The notes beneath the pieces are model-generated. The model searched no databases, had not been told where the DNA came from, and saw only the letters and a program-made list of their open reading frames with translations. From Bacteroidia bacterium (GTDB lineage Bacteria > Bacteroidota > Bacteroidia > Bacteroidales > Prolixibacteraceae), in NCBI GenBank assembly GCA_026391315.1, contig JAPLDT010000019.1, positions 62,001 to 126,000 on the forward strand: 64,000 bases of DNA. Direction: 5' to 3'. Of this stretch, positions 24,926 to 32,359 are shown piece after piece (positions within the stretch are counted from its first letter, which is position 1; the number at the start of each line of letters is the position of its first letter). The position numbers were made by a program, and so were the translations under genes.

Positions 24926-25110
24926 ACACTGTTGGATAATCCGGATGATGCTGACCCCGGACGACCGGTATAAAATTAGATCATTTTTCGGTTTTGCTAT
25001 CGTTTTTTTCATGACAATCCGGCAGATACTGACCCCATAAAATTGAAAAGTGAGACATAAGAATCCGGAGACCAGAAATAAAAATAAAATGTGGAGTCCA
25101 GAAACCACTC
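24926..25110 (-). mobile_element. Possible IS21-family end remnant
   Basis: TGTTGGATAATCCGGATGATGCTGACCCC-like sequence starts at about 24932. A second copy of the TCCGGxxGATxCTGACCCC word follows near 25017, and a weaker AATCCGGA near 25050. IS21 elements begin with TGT and have repeated terminal motifs ending TGACCCC. No transposase is present. The assignment is tentative. Confidence 0.35.
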
Positions 25111-25164
25111 AAAAAACGGGGCGAAACCGAAAAGCCTTAAGAGTAGGACAAAATAAAATATAGT

Positions 25165-25566
25165 ATGGAAACGACAAACGAAAATCCAAATGTTCCAAAA
25201 CAAAGACATGGGTGTGTGACTGCCTGGTTAATCCTAATGATTGTAGCCAATTCGCTGTCTGCCGGTTTATATCTTTTTGCCAAAGAAATGGTTACAAAGA
25301 GTTTACCGGGTGAAGTTTCAACACCAATGATAATTCTGTTGGGGATATTGGCAATCGGAAACATTATTTTTTCTGTTATGCTTTTTCAATGGAAGAAACT
25401 TGGATTTTGGGGATTTGCCGTAACAGGTGTTGGCGCTATAATTATCAATATAAGTATTGGCTTAGGCATTGGACAATCATTGTTTGGATTGGCCGGTATC
25501 GCAATTTTATACGGGGTTTTGCAAATCAAACAAAACAATGTTACTGCCTGGGAAAATTTAGAATAA
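25165..25566 (+). CDS. Small four-helix membrane protein, function unknown
   Basis: 133 residues. A short hydrophilic N-terminus (METTNENPNVPKQRHG) is followed by four predicted membrane helices at about 18-40, 53-75, 78-98 and 103-120, and a short soluble tail. From memory it resembles a small integral membrane protein found in several Bacteroidota, with the conserved C-terminus GVLQIKQNNVTAWENLE. It stands alone between an IS-like remnant and the split ABC operon. No function can be assigned. Confidence 0.65.
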   Translation: METTNENPNVPKQRHGCVTAWLILMIVANSLSAGLYLFAKEMVTKSLPGEVSTPMIILLGILAIGNIIFSVMLFQWKKLGFWGFAVTGVGAIIINISIGLGIGQSLFGLAGIAILYGVLQIKQNNVTAWENLE

Positions 25567-25657
25567 ACCAGCCCTCAATAGCAAACAGCCCTCAATCCTG
25601 GTTTCGGTGCTTCGTTGACAGAAAATTAGTAAATTGAAAAGTAGCTCTTTATAGGAA

Positions 25658-25741
25658 GTTTATCGGTAAAATTCCACCCTGCGTATAGGCGGAACGTTAT
25701 CGGACATGCTATGGCGATAGTGCGTTTTCCAACAGATAAAC
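25658..25741. repeat. Second attC-like inverted repeat
   Basis: GTTTATC (25658-25664) pairs with GATAAAC (25735-25741), and the interior contains GGCGGAACGTTATCGG, which resembles the R' end of integron attC sites. Its GTTATCG is the complement of CGATAAC at 21413. Pairing inside is imperfect. The sequence lies just before the split ABC operon. Confidence 0.3.
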
Positions 25742-25758
25742 ATAAAATAAACTGACAG

Positions 25759-26136
25759 ATGAAAAGAGTTTTAGCGTTCATACAGGAAAACAGTAATGAG
25801 TATTTGTTACTTGACGGTTCAATTCCGACATTGACACTGGGTTTAGTGAAAGAAGAATTGATACTTTACAATATTCCATCTACCGGCTTCAAAAATATCA
25901 TTGACGCTTTTAATACATTTGCTGACAAAGTAATCAATGTTGACAGTCTAATTTCCGAATTATCTGGTGGACAAAAATTAATATTATCTTCCGTCATTGC
26001 TTTAAATTCATCAGCAGAAAAAATAAAATTCAGGAATTTTTTCAATTCTTTGAACGAAACAAAAAGACCATTGATAAAAATGCTAATTGAAGAAAAAATT
26101 AAAGAAGGTAAAACCATTGTTATAATTGATGAGTAA
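25759..26136 (+). CDS. Signature-motif half of a split ABC ATPase
   Basis: 125 residues that align by eye with only the second part of an ECF-type ABC ATPase. LVKEELILYNIP resembles the region before the signature, and ELSGGQKLILSSVIAL (67-82) is a clear LSGGQ signature helix. The Walker B strand is degenerate (IKFRNFFNSLN where LLLLDEPTAGLD is expected) and the last strand KTIVIIDE lacks the H-loop histidine. There is no Walker A. The next gene has exactly the motifs missing here. The stop overlaps the next start (TAATG). Confidence 0.6.
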   Translation: MKRVLAFIQENSNEYLLLDGSIPTLTLGLVKEELILYNIPSTGFKNIIDAFNTFADKVINVDSLISELSGGQKLILSSVIALNSSAEKIKFRNFFNSLNETKRPLIKMLIEEKIKEGKTIVIIDE

Positions 26137-26675
26137 TGAACCTTATAGAACTTACCAAAGGAGAGTACAAACTAAACAATAGCATGAGTGCAAAAATCAC
26201 TTCAGATATTATTTTTCAATATGGTTTGACTTATTTGCTGAACGGAGACAATGGAACTGGTAAATCTTCTTTTCTTAAAAACATACTTGTTCCCCAAATT
26301 GACAAAATAGCTACTAATAATTTTTTATTATTTCATACCGAACAAGATGTGGCACTTCAATTTTATGTTATTAAATCGTATTACAAAGGATTGAAAAAAT
26401 CAAAGAAAATCTTTTCAACTTTTGAATACGGATTACAAAATTTAAAAGAAGAATTTTTAACCTTCAATTTATATAAAAACAAGCAGATAGTTTTTATCCT
26501 TGATGAGATAGACCAATATGTTGACATAAATGAATTCTTAAAAGATTTACCAATAGAAAATACAACTTTGATTTTGGCTACTCACAACAAACAAAAGTTA
26601 AGGACAAAAGAAAATTTCATAACATTAAACTTTAAAAAAATTAATTTAGAATTAACAGAAATAACCTTGAATTGA
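26136..26675 (+). CDS. Nucleotide-binding half of a split ABC ATPase
   Basis: 179 residues. Walker A is GDNGTGKSS (37-45), a Q-loop candidate is Gln70, Walker B is IVFILDE (118-124) and the H-loop is ILATHN (His150). Only about 47 residues lie between Q-loop and Walker B, so the usual helical subdomain with LSGGQ is absent. It is supplied by the preceding gene. A heterodimer would have one composite ATP site. The gene is followed after one base by a membrane protein. An alternative reading is a small SMC/AAA-like ATPase unrelated to transport. Confidence 0.65.
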   Translation: MNLIELTKGEYKLNNSMSAKITSDIIFQYGLTYLLNGDNGTGKSSFLKNILVPQIDKIATNNFLLFHTEQDVALQFYVIKSYYKGLKKSKKIFSTFEYGLQNLKEEFLTFNLYKNKQIVFILDEIDQYVDINEFLKDLPIENTTLILATHNKQKLRTKENFITLNFKKINLELTEITLN

Positions 26676-26676
26676 A

Positions 26677-27333
26677 ATGAATTCTGTAATTAAAGTCTCA
26701 ATATTAACATTCGCACTTATTGCATTCCTCGTTACGATGTGCATTTTTTTTAGTGGCTCAATAGTAATCCAATTGATTTATTTTATTGGCATTAATTTGA
26801 TTTTCATTCTTATAAAAGGGAAAAAACTTTATTGGCGTTTGGCGAAATCTTGGTATAAGTTTTCAATCTTAATTATTTTTATTTTCTCATTATCTTGGCT
26901 TATATTTGGTTTAATCCATTACAATAATTACTTATGCGCTGACTTAAATTTTTTTTGTTATAAAAGGTGGTTCCTACTTGGAGTTATTACAATGTTCTTA
27001 CTCATCAACTCAGTTTTTACAATTGAGCTCATTATTTTTTCAATCACAATTAACGATATTCTTTCATTGCCTATCTCCATTAAATACCTTAAATACTTTA
27101 TTCTCTCCAGAACATTGTTGATACAGGCAACTGCAAGATTTGATGACAATCAACTCCTAATAAAAACAATTCCTGATTTTCAACCTGAATATAAAGTAAA
27201 TTTCAAAAACCTAAAAATCCTTTTTCATAAAAATATTATTTTAGCTCTGACTTTTGTAATGTATATTGACCAGCAAAGCGAAGTTATCGGAAAATTAATT
27301 GACAATAGGATTAAACACAATTATAAAATTTAA
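26677..27333 (+). CDS. Integral membrane protein, possible EcfT-like component
   Basis: 218 residues with about four to five predicted membrane helices in the first 130 residues, then a basic cytoplasmic region (YFILSRTLLIQATARFDDNQ and a C-terminal QQSEVIGKLIDNRIKH helix). EcfT proteins couple through two such C-terminal helices with short Arg-centred motifs. Here these are weak (TARF, DNRI). The assignment rests mainly on position between an ABC-type ATPase pair and an ECF S component. Confidence 0.45.
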   Translation: MNSVIKVSILTFALIAFLVTMCIFFSGSIVIQLIYFIGINLIFILIKGKKLYWRLAKSWYKFSILIIFIFSLSWLIFGLIHYNNYLCADLNFFCYKRWFLLGVITMFLLINSVFTIELIIFSITINDILSLPISIKYLKYFILSRTLLIQATARFDDNQLLIKTIPDFQPEYKVNFKNLKILFHKNIILALTFVMYIDQQSEVIGKLIDNRIKHNYKI

Positions 27334-27337
27334 AGTA

Positions 27338-27817
27338 ATGAAAAATATCAAATGGTACAAATTAGTCGGCTTCACTGTAATTGTTACAGTCGTAACAATG
27401 TTTGTAAGATTGCCATTACCATCAACAGGGTATTTTACCTTTGGAGATGTAGCCGTTGTTTTTGCAGGTCTTATACTTGGAAAAGGGGGAGGCTTAATTG
27501 CAGGAGGCATCGGTTCTGCTGCAGCTGATATTCTGCTCGGTTATGCGGTTTTCTCTCCTTTAACTGTTCTAGCTAAGGGTGCAGAAGGAATATTAAGTGG
27601 CTTTGCAAAAGGAAAAACGGGAATTATTTATTGGGTCCTCCCTGCTTTAGGAACTTTATCAATGGTAGCAATTTATTTCGGTGGTGAATGTTTAATGCCT
27701 CAAGTAAAATTCGCAGGAGCAATAGCTGAATTAATTCCAAACCTTATTCAAGCTGCTGGTGGTTATATTGGTGGTAAATTGCTTTTTGAAATCTATAACA
27801 GAATATCTACAGAATAA
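27338..27817 (+). CDS. ECF transporter S component
   Basis: About 159 residues and six hydrophobic segments. The motif LPLPSTGYFTFGDVAVVFAGLILGKGGGLIAGGIGSAAADILLGYAVFSP, split over residues 25-75, is typical of ECF substrate-binding proteins of the riboflavin-type S-component group. These bind a vitamin or related small molecule and share or own an EcfAA'T module. I chose ATG 27338, four bases after the previous stop, over an upstream start inside the preceding gene. Substrate unknown. A 171-residue membrane protein follows. Confidence 0.75.
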   Translation: MKNIKWYKLVGFTVIVTVVTMFVRLPLPSTGYFTFGDVAVVFAGLILGKGGGLIAGGIGSAAADILLGYAVFSPLTVLAKGAEGILSGFAKGKTGIIYWVLPALGTLSMVAIYFGGECLMPQVKFAGAIAELIPNLIQAAGGYIGGKLLFEIYNRISTE

Positions 27818-27819
27818 TT

Positions 27820-28335
27820 ATGGCAGCAAAAAAAGATAGTTCAGATACGAGTGAGTTCAAATACATAAAAGAAATTCAATTCGGAGTTCTTGCATTAGTG
27901 GCAGGGCTTGGATTTTTTAAGGTGGAAGATTTAAAATCTTTCATAAATGTTATTGCTCAACTAATGGTGAATGATGTTGCAAGCATAGACAAGCACGACA
28001 TTTCAGTTTATTTCTTTGCAGGTTTTGCTACACTTGCTTACTTATTTTATTTCTTTGGATTTGGTTTTGCACTTTTTACAATGTTCAGAGATGGTAAAAA
28101 TTTCACAAAGGCAATTCTTTTTTCAATTGCATCGTACTTTATTATGTATTTCTTTTTGGTAATCCTAATTTTTAAAGGACCATACACTTCTACAAAACAA
28201 GACGAAAAACACAACTTAATGAAAAATGAAGCGACACCTGCACAACACGATAATATCCCTGCATTTAATGGCTTAACCAAGGACATAGGAGCTCATAACG
28301 ATACTGCTACGAATGAAAAGAAGCAAATCCGATAA
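27820..28335 (+). CDS. Hypothetical membrane protein
   Basis: 171 residues. An N-terminal hydrophilic segment precedes a short hydrophobic stretch near 25-40, then two strong membrane helices at about 65-92 and 100-125. The C-terminus is charged and hydrophilic (about 130-171). It starts two bases after the S component stop and is the last gene of the operon. No family is recognised. Confidence 0.6.
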   Translation: MAAKKDSSDTSEFKYIKEIQFGVLALVAGLGFFKVEDLKSFINVIAQLMVNDVASIDKHDISVYFFAGFATLAYLFYFFGFGFALFTMFRDGKNFTKAILFSIASYFIMYFFLVILIFKGPYTSTKQDEKHNLMKNEATPAQHDNIPAFNGLTKDIGAHNDTATNEKKQIR

Positions 28336-28344
28336 TGGAGTAGA

Positions 28345-28425
28345 CGGCCGTGAGCTGTAAGACCTACGATGTGCCTCTCATACTACTACATGCGGTTCTC
28401 GTATACAGCGGTTCATTAAGATGTG
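28345..28425 (+). other. Possible group II intron domain V-like remnant
   Basis: GAGCTGTAAGACC, CTCTCATACTACTACATGCGGTTCTCG and CAGCGGTTC words resemble the catalytic 3' portion of a group II intron, with GAGCTGTA able to pair with TACAGCGGTTC. The longer words are given as fragments. No intron-encoded protein is present. It marks the right edge of the AT-rich island. Low confidence. Confidence 0.2.
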
Positions 28426-28560
28426 GAGCAATTTTCTCGTAATAAACAAAAAAACTATTCAAACTATTCGTTTTTCTCTGTGTAACTCTGTGTTTTCTCT
28501 GTGTAACTCTCCCGAAATATCGGGACAAGTTGTGTAGAAATTAAATTACCACAACTGAAA

Positions 28561-29289
28561 CTATTTGATCAATTTAGATTCTTCCAGGATCAGATCGTAT
28601 TTGTACCCGTATCCGAAGTCTTTGTCGATTGCCAGAACACCCTCCAAAGTTACGACTGTACCAACGGCAACGGTTTCCATTGTCGTTATGGTCAAATCGT
28701 AGGAGCCATTGGCTTCGGAACCATCCTGCAGGTGGATCCAGTTTTTGCTCATGATCTCGGGACTGAACTTAACAACCTGACCGGTAACTTTCACTTTTTT
28801 ACCGGCATAGTTTGCCTTGTTGGCAAAGAGATCGGCCAATTTCACTCCTCCGGCTACCGGCTCAACCTTGATGCCATCCACTTTATCCACTGATTGTCTG
28901 CCTTTGGTGGTAAGCGGCGCCTGTACTTTCTCCTGGATAGGCTGGTCACCAAATTCCTGGATAAACTGAATCGTTTCGAATGTGCGGTTCAACTCTTTGC
29001 TTTGGAAATTTTTCATCTCCATGCCGACGTTGTAGTAGTAAGTTTTACCTTTCGCGGCTTCAAAACGTGAGACGGCAGCCCAATACTCTTTCCCGTCTTC
29101 GGTTAAAAGCAGGTAAGTATATTTACTCGTCTGAATCACATCCTTGGCAACAACAGTGTGCATTACAGGCGCTGCCGGTGCAAGCATCGATGCGTGATCG
29201 GATGGTTTATTTTCGGTTTTTTTGACTTTGGCATTGTTGCAACCTGTTAACAAGGCCAATGCTAAAACTAGATAAGAGATAGACTTCAT
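28561..29289 (-). CDS. Lipoprotein with OB-fold-like domain
   Basis: 242 residues with a lipoprotein signal (lipobox LLTGC, Cys17). Two similar beta-rich parts follow. The first has the phrase YTYLLLTEDGKEYWAAVSRFEAAKGKTYYYN (about 58-88). The second has KLADLFANKANYAGKKVKVTGQVVKF and NWIHLQDGS, typical of OB-fold proteins found near c-type cytochrome genes in Bacteroidota. It lies downstream of ccsBA on the same strand, across a REP-like element. A periplasmic role in cytochrome c or nitrite-reductase-type metabolism is inferred. Confidence 0.65.
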   Translation of the reverse strand: MKSISYLVLALALLTGCNNAKVKKTENKPSDHASMLAPAAPVMHTVVAKDVIQTSKYTYLLLTEDGKEYWAAVSRFEAAKGKTYYYNVGMEMKNFQSKELNRTFETIQFIQEFGDQPIQEKVQAPLTTKGRQSVDKVDGIKVEPVAGGVKLADLFANKANYAGKKVKVTGQVVKFSPEIMSKNWIHLQDGSEANGSYDLTITTMETVAVGTVVTLEGVLAIDKDFGYGYKYDLILEESKLIK

Positions 29290-29351
29290 AGTAATGCTGG
29301 TATTTGCTTAATATTTGATTTTATTTAGATAATTTCATTTCAATTTTTTAA

Positions 29352-29470
29352 ATCCCGTTAGGGATTTAATGTCGGTAGAAAAAGAAATAAATTCAAATAT
29401 CTCGTCCCGTACGGGACGTAATATTCTATCTATAACATGTTTTCTACCAATATATTATGCCTACGGCATA
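29352..29470 (+). repeat. REP-like palindromic element, copy 2
   Basis: TCCCGTTAGGGA, TCGGTAGAAA, the central CGTCCCGTACGGGACG, TTTCTACCAA and TGCCTACGGCA, the same order as 16185-16320 but diverged between the palindromes. It lies between ccsBA and the lipoprotein gene. Confidence 0.8.
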
Positions 29471-29512
29471 TTTGTTTTCAAAACTTAACTGAATTTAATA
29501 TAAAACAGTATT

Positions 29513-32218
29513 TTATTCTTCCTTCATTTCGATTTGATCCTGTCTGCTGTATGCTTTCCATGCAATAAAGCCGACGAGTACGATCACAATCACCAATGCA
29601 TAAGGGAACGAAGAGGCGCTTCCGCTTCCGTAGGAGTGAAGTCCCGTCAGGTAGTAGTTTACTCCCAGGTAGGTCATCAGCACACTGAAAAATCCGGCTA
29701 CGGAGGCCAGGTTGAGCGCGAACCAACCACGGTATCCCGGCATCAGGCGCATGTGAACGATAAAAGCATACACCAGGATGGTGACCAACGCCCAGGTTTC
29801 TTTCGGGTCCCATCCCCAGTACCGGCCCCACGATTCATTCGCCCAGATACCACCCAAGAATGTTCCGATGGTAAGCAGGTACAAACCCAATGTCATGGCA
29901 GCCTCGTTGATCCAGCTCATTTGACGGATGTTGCGTTGTACCCGCACTTTGTTGGCAGGTTTGACCATGCCGGCAAGCAGCAGGTTCAGCAATCCGATGA
30001 TGGAACCGACACCCAGAAAACCATAGCTTCCGGTGATCACTGCCACGTGAATAGCGAGCCAGTAAGATTTGAGTACTGGAACAAGGTTTGTTATCTCCGG
30101 ATTCAGCCAGCTCATCTGGGCTACAAAAAGGGTAAGTCCGGAAAGCAAGGCAGCGGCGCCCATCACCATCGGATTTCTCCGGGCAAAGATCAGTCCTGCC
30201 AACATCCCGGCCCAGGCTATGTAGATCATCGATTCGTAGCCGTCGCTCCAGGGCATGTGGTTCGCAATGTATCCGCGTATGGCAAGTCCCAGGGTATGAA
30301 GAATGAAACCGGCCAGAAAAATCCATCCTGTGTATACTGCCACTTTGGGATTCATTTTACCTGTTGTGAGCATGGCCCTGAAATAGAAAATCATCAGCGC
30401 CAATCCTGCCAGAAGGTAAAGGAAAGAGAGGTCCTTGAAAATGTTCACCCTGTTGTAGAGTATTTCCAGTTTTTGCTTGGCGGCTCCCGGTATCAGATCG
30501 GCCCCTAGTTTGTGCTGAAACTGATCGATGAGGGAGAGGTCGGCTTTTTGGCGTGAGATATCGTTGTTCTGAACGGCATTCAGGTAATCACTGAAGACTT
30601 TGAGCATCATTGCACCGGATGTTGATGCCGGGGCAGTAGTAAGATCTTCCCAGGTGGTATTTTTGGGATCCGAAGAAGGGAATAACCGAAGCAACTCGCC
30701 TTTGAAAACCAGGTAAGCAACGTTCAGCCTGTCGTCTACCTTGATGATGGCATTGTCGAATGTTCCGCGCTGAGAGGGCTGCCTGGCATAAGCTTCACTC
30801 ACCACTTTCATCATTTTGTAGTTTCCCTTCGCATCGAAGAAATCGGCAAATGAGGCTTTTCCTGAAGATATTCCGAGCAGTTGTTCAATTTTGCTCTCGG
30901 ATATGGTAATCATCTGAACCTTTTGCCACTCTTCAGGATAGGCGATCATGCTAAGTACAACCTGTTCGGGAGATAATCCGTTCAGGCTCTCCTGGCGCGA
31001 AATCTTCATCACAACTTCGTAGGCCAGTGTACTGAAAGGTTTGACCCTACCATCATGTCCCTGGACCATCACACCTGCAAACTCGTTGGCAGCCTGTTTG
31101 GATACCTCTGCCCCACTTACCTGTCCGGCTAATAAAAACAGCGGAAGCAGAAACATGGCCGAAACCGGTTTAGCTGCTTTCTGCATCAACCCATAGAAAT
31201 GGCTATTCTTGTTGAATATTGATAGCAGGATGGCCCCAAACAGAAGCGCGTAGCCGATGTATGTCAGGATGGTTCCCGGCATATCCTTGTTGACGGAGAG
31301 GATGGTTCCCTTCTCATCCTGGTCAAAAGAGGACTGATAGAACCTGTATCCATTGTATTTCATTACATTATTCATATAGATCGAGAAATCCATGTTGACC
31401 CCCTTTTCTTTATCGATCAATGTTACCTCACTCCGGTAGGAGGAAGGGCTCATGGATCCGGGGTACCTGGTCAACATAAAATCCTTCAGATGGATGGCAA
31501 ACGGAAGCGTTTCAGTTTTGGGACCAATCCAAATTTCATAATCCGCACCGTCAAACTGTCCCTTGACCGAAGTTGCACGGCCTTCATCACTGATCAATAC
31601 CGACGCGAATTCATCCCTGGATCCATCAGACAACTTGATCTTGGCGCCCTTCCCCAGACTTGCCATACCGGCCATTGGCGATCCGGCCTGACCGGCAGAC
31701 TGAACATTTTGAAGAAATTCGACGGAGGTAACTTCCAGTTTTCTACCATCAATTTGAAAAGTAGCATGGACAGCATCTTTCGAGAAAGGGGTTAACAATA
31801 CTTTTTGCTCTGCCTCAAAATGCTGATCCCCTTTCGAAAGCAGCATGTGGAAATATTGATCCGTGGTGATCAATTCGGAGGAGGACTCGCCCTCCCTGAT
31901 GTGAATGACACCCTCCTCACCGATGTATCTGGTGACACCTGCCCCAATTATCATGAGAATAAATGCGAGGTGGAACAGTCCGACTGTCATTTTTTCCTTC
32001 CGATACATCTTCTTACGGAAATATATGACCGCCATGGATACGGAGAGGAACACCAGCAACAATTCGAACCACCAGGAACCATAAACGAGGGCCTTGGCTG
32101 CTTCAGCTCCATAGGCGCTTTCCACGAAAGTGGCAATGCCCAGTAACATGGCAAACAACAGCAAACCAAACCCTGCCGTGGTTATGGAAAATATCATTTT
32201 TTTCAATTGATCGATCAT
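29513..32218 (-). CDS. ccsBA: Cytochrome c biogenesis protein, ResB-CcsA fusion
   Basis: 901 residues, a System II haem exporter and cytochrome c synthetase. The N-terminal ResB/CcsB part (about 1-390) has three membrane helices (about 10-32, 46-66, 80-98), a large periplasmic domain and a fourth helix near 335. A middle periplasmic segment (about 390-620) leads to the CcsA domain with about eight helices and the haem-handling WWD motif WGRYWGWDPKETWA near 810. This implies periplasmic c-type cytochromes. It has its own promoter after the ppdK terminator. Confidence 0.9.
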   Translation of the reverse strand: MIDQLKKMIFSITTAGFGLLLFAMLLGIATFVESAYGAEAAKALVYGSWWFELLLVFLSVSMAVIYFRKKMYRKEKMTVGLFHLAFILMIIGAGVTRYIGEEGVIHIREGESSSELITTDQYFHMLLSKGDQHFEAEQKVLLTPFSKDAVHATFQIDGRKLEVTSVEFLQNVQSAGQAGSPMAGMASLGKGAKIKLSDGSRDEFASVLISDEGRATSVKGQFDGADYEIWIGPKTETLPFAIHLKDFMLTRYPGSMSPSSYRSEVTLIDKEKGVNMDFSIYMNNVMKYNGYRFYQSSFDQDEKGTILSVNKDMPGTILTYIGYALLFGAILLSIFNKNSHFYGLMQKAAKPVSAMFLLPLFLLAGQVSGAEVSKQAANEFAGVMVQGHDGRVKPFSTLAYEVVMKISRQESLNGLSPEQVVLSMIAYPEEWQKVQMITISESKIEQLLGISSGKASFADFFDAKGNYKMMKVVSEAYARQPSQRGTFDNAIIKVDDRLNVAYLVFKGELLRLFPSSDPKNTTWEDLTTAPASTSGAMMLKVFSDYLNAVQNNDISRQKADLSLIDQFQHKLGADLIPGAAKQKLEILYNRVNIFKDLSFLYLLAGLALMIFYFRAMLTTGKMNPKVAVYTGWIFLAGFILHTLGLAIRGYIANHMPWSDGYESMIYIAWAGMLAGLIFARRNPMVMGAAALLSGLTLFVAQMSWLNPEITNLVPVLKSYWLAIHVAVITGSYGFLGVGSIIGLLNLLLAGMVKPANKVRVQRNIRQMSWINEAAMTLGLYLLTIGTFLGGIWANESWGRYWGWDPKETWALVTILVYAFIVHMRLMPGYRGWFALNLASVAGFFSVLMTYLGVNYYLTGLHSYGSGSASSFPYALVIVIVLVGFIAWKAYSRQDQIEMKEE

Positions 32219-32246
32219 AACTTATATCTAAGAGTTAAATATGCTA

Positions 32247-32280
32247 GCAAAAATAAGAAAAAACCAATCGTAAAATACAA
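32247..32280 (-). promoter_or_regulatory. Probable ccsBA promoter
   Basis: On the minus strand, TATTTTTGC (32247-32255) is a strong -7 match with a TTG at 32278-32280 about 22 bases upstream. It lies between the ppdK terminator and the ccsBA start. Confidence 0.55.
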
Positions 32281-32308
32281 AAAAGGAGTCCCGGAAGACC
32301 CCCTTTTT
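32279..32308 (-). terminator. Intrinsic terminator of ppdK
   Basis: Stem AAAAAGG-AGTC with GAC-CCCCTTTTT around a six-base loop, T-rich on both strands, 50 bases past the ppdK stop. Confidence 0.8.
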
Positions 32309-32359
32309 GTAATTATTACAATATACGGCTGTTAAATGTAAATGAACAGCCTAATTGAA

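Noticed and set aside
24917-25209. Minus-strand frames of 63-66 codons in the gap after the glycosylase gene
   Set aside because: Low-complexity, Phe-rich translations of an IS-like remnant with no conserved features.
19862-28335. A full CBASS or Qat system
   Set aside because: No CD-NTase, TGT, TatD-like nuclease or Qat-type ATPase could be found; only the QueC-like and glycosylase components recall them.
29534-30508. A 324-codon plus-strand frame inside ccsBA
   Set aside because: Shadow of the CcsA part; composition is rich in His and Gln as expected from the complement of membrane codons.
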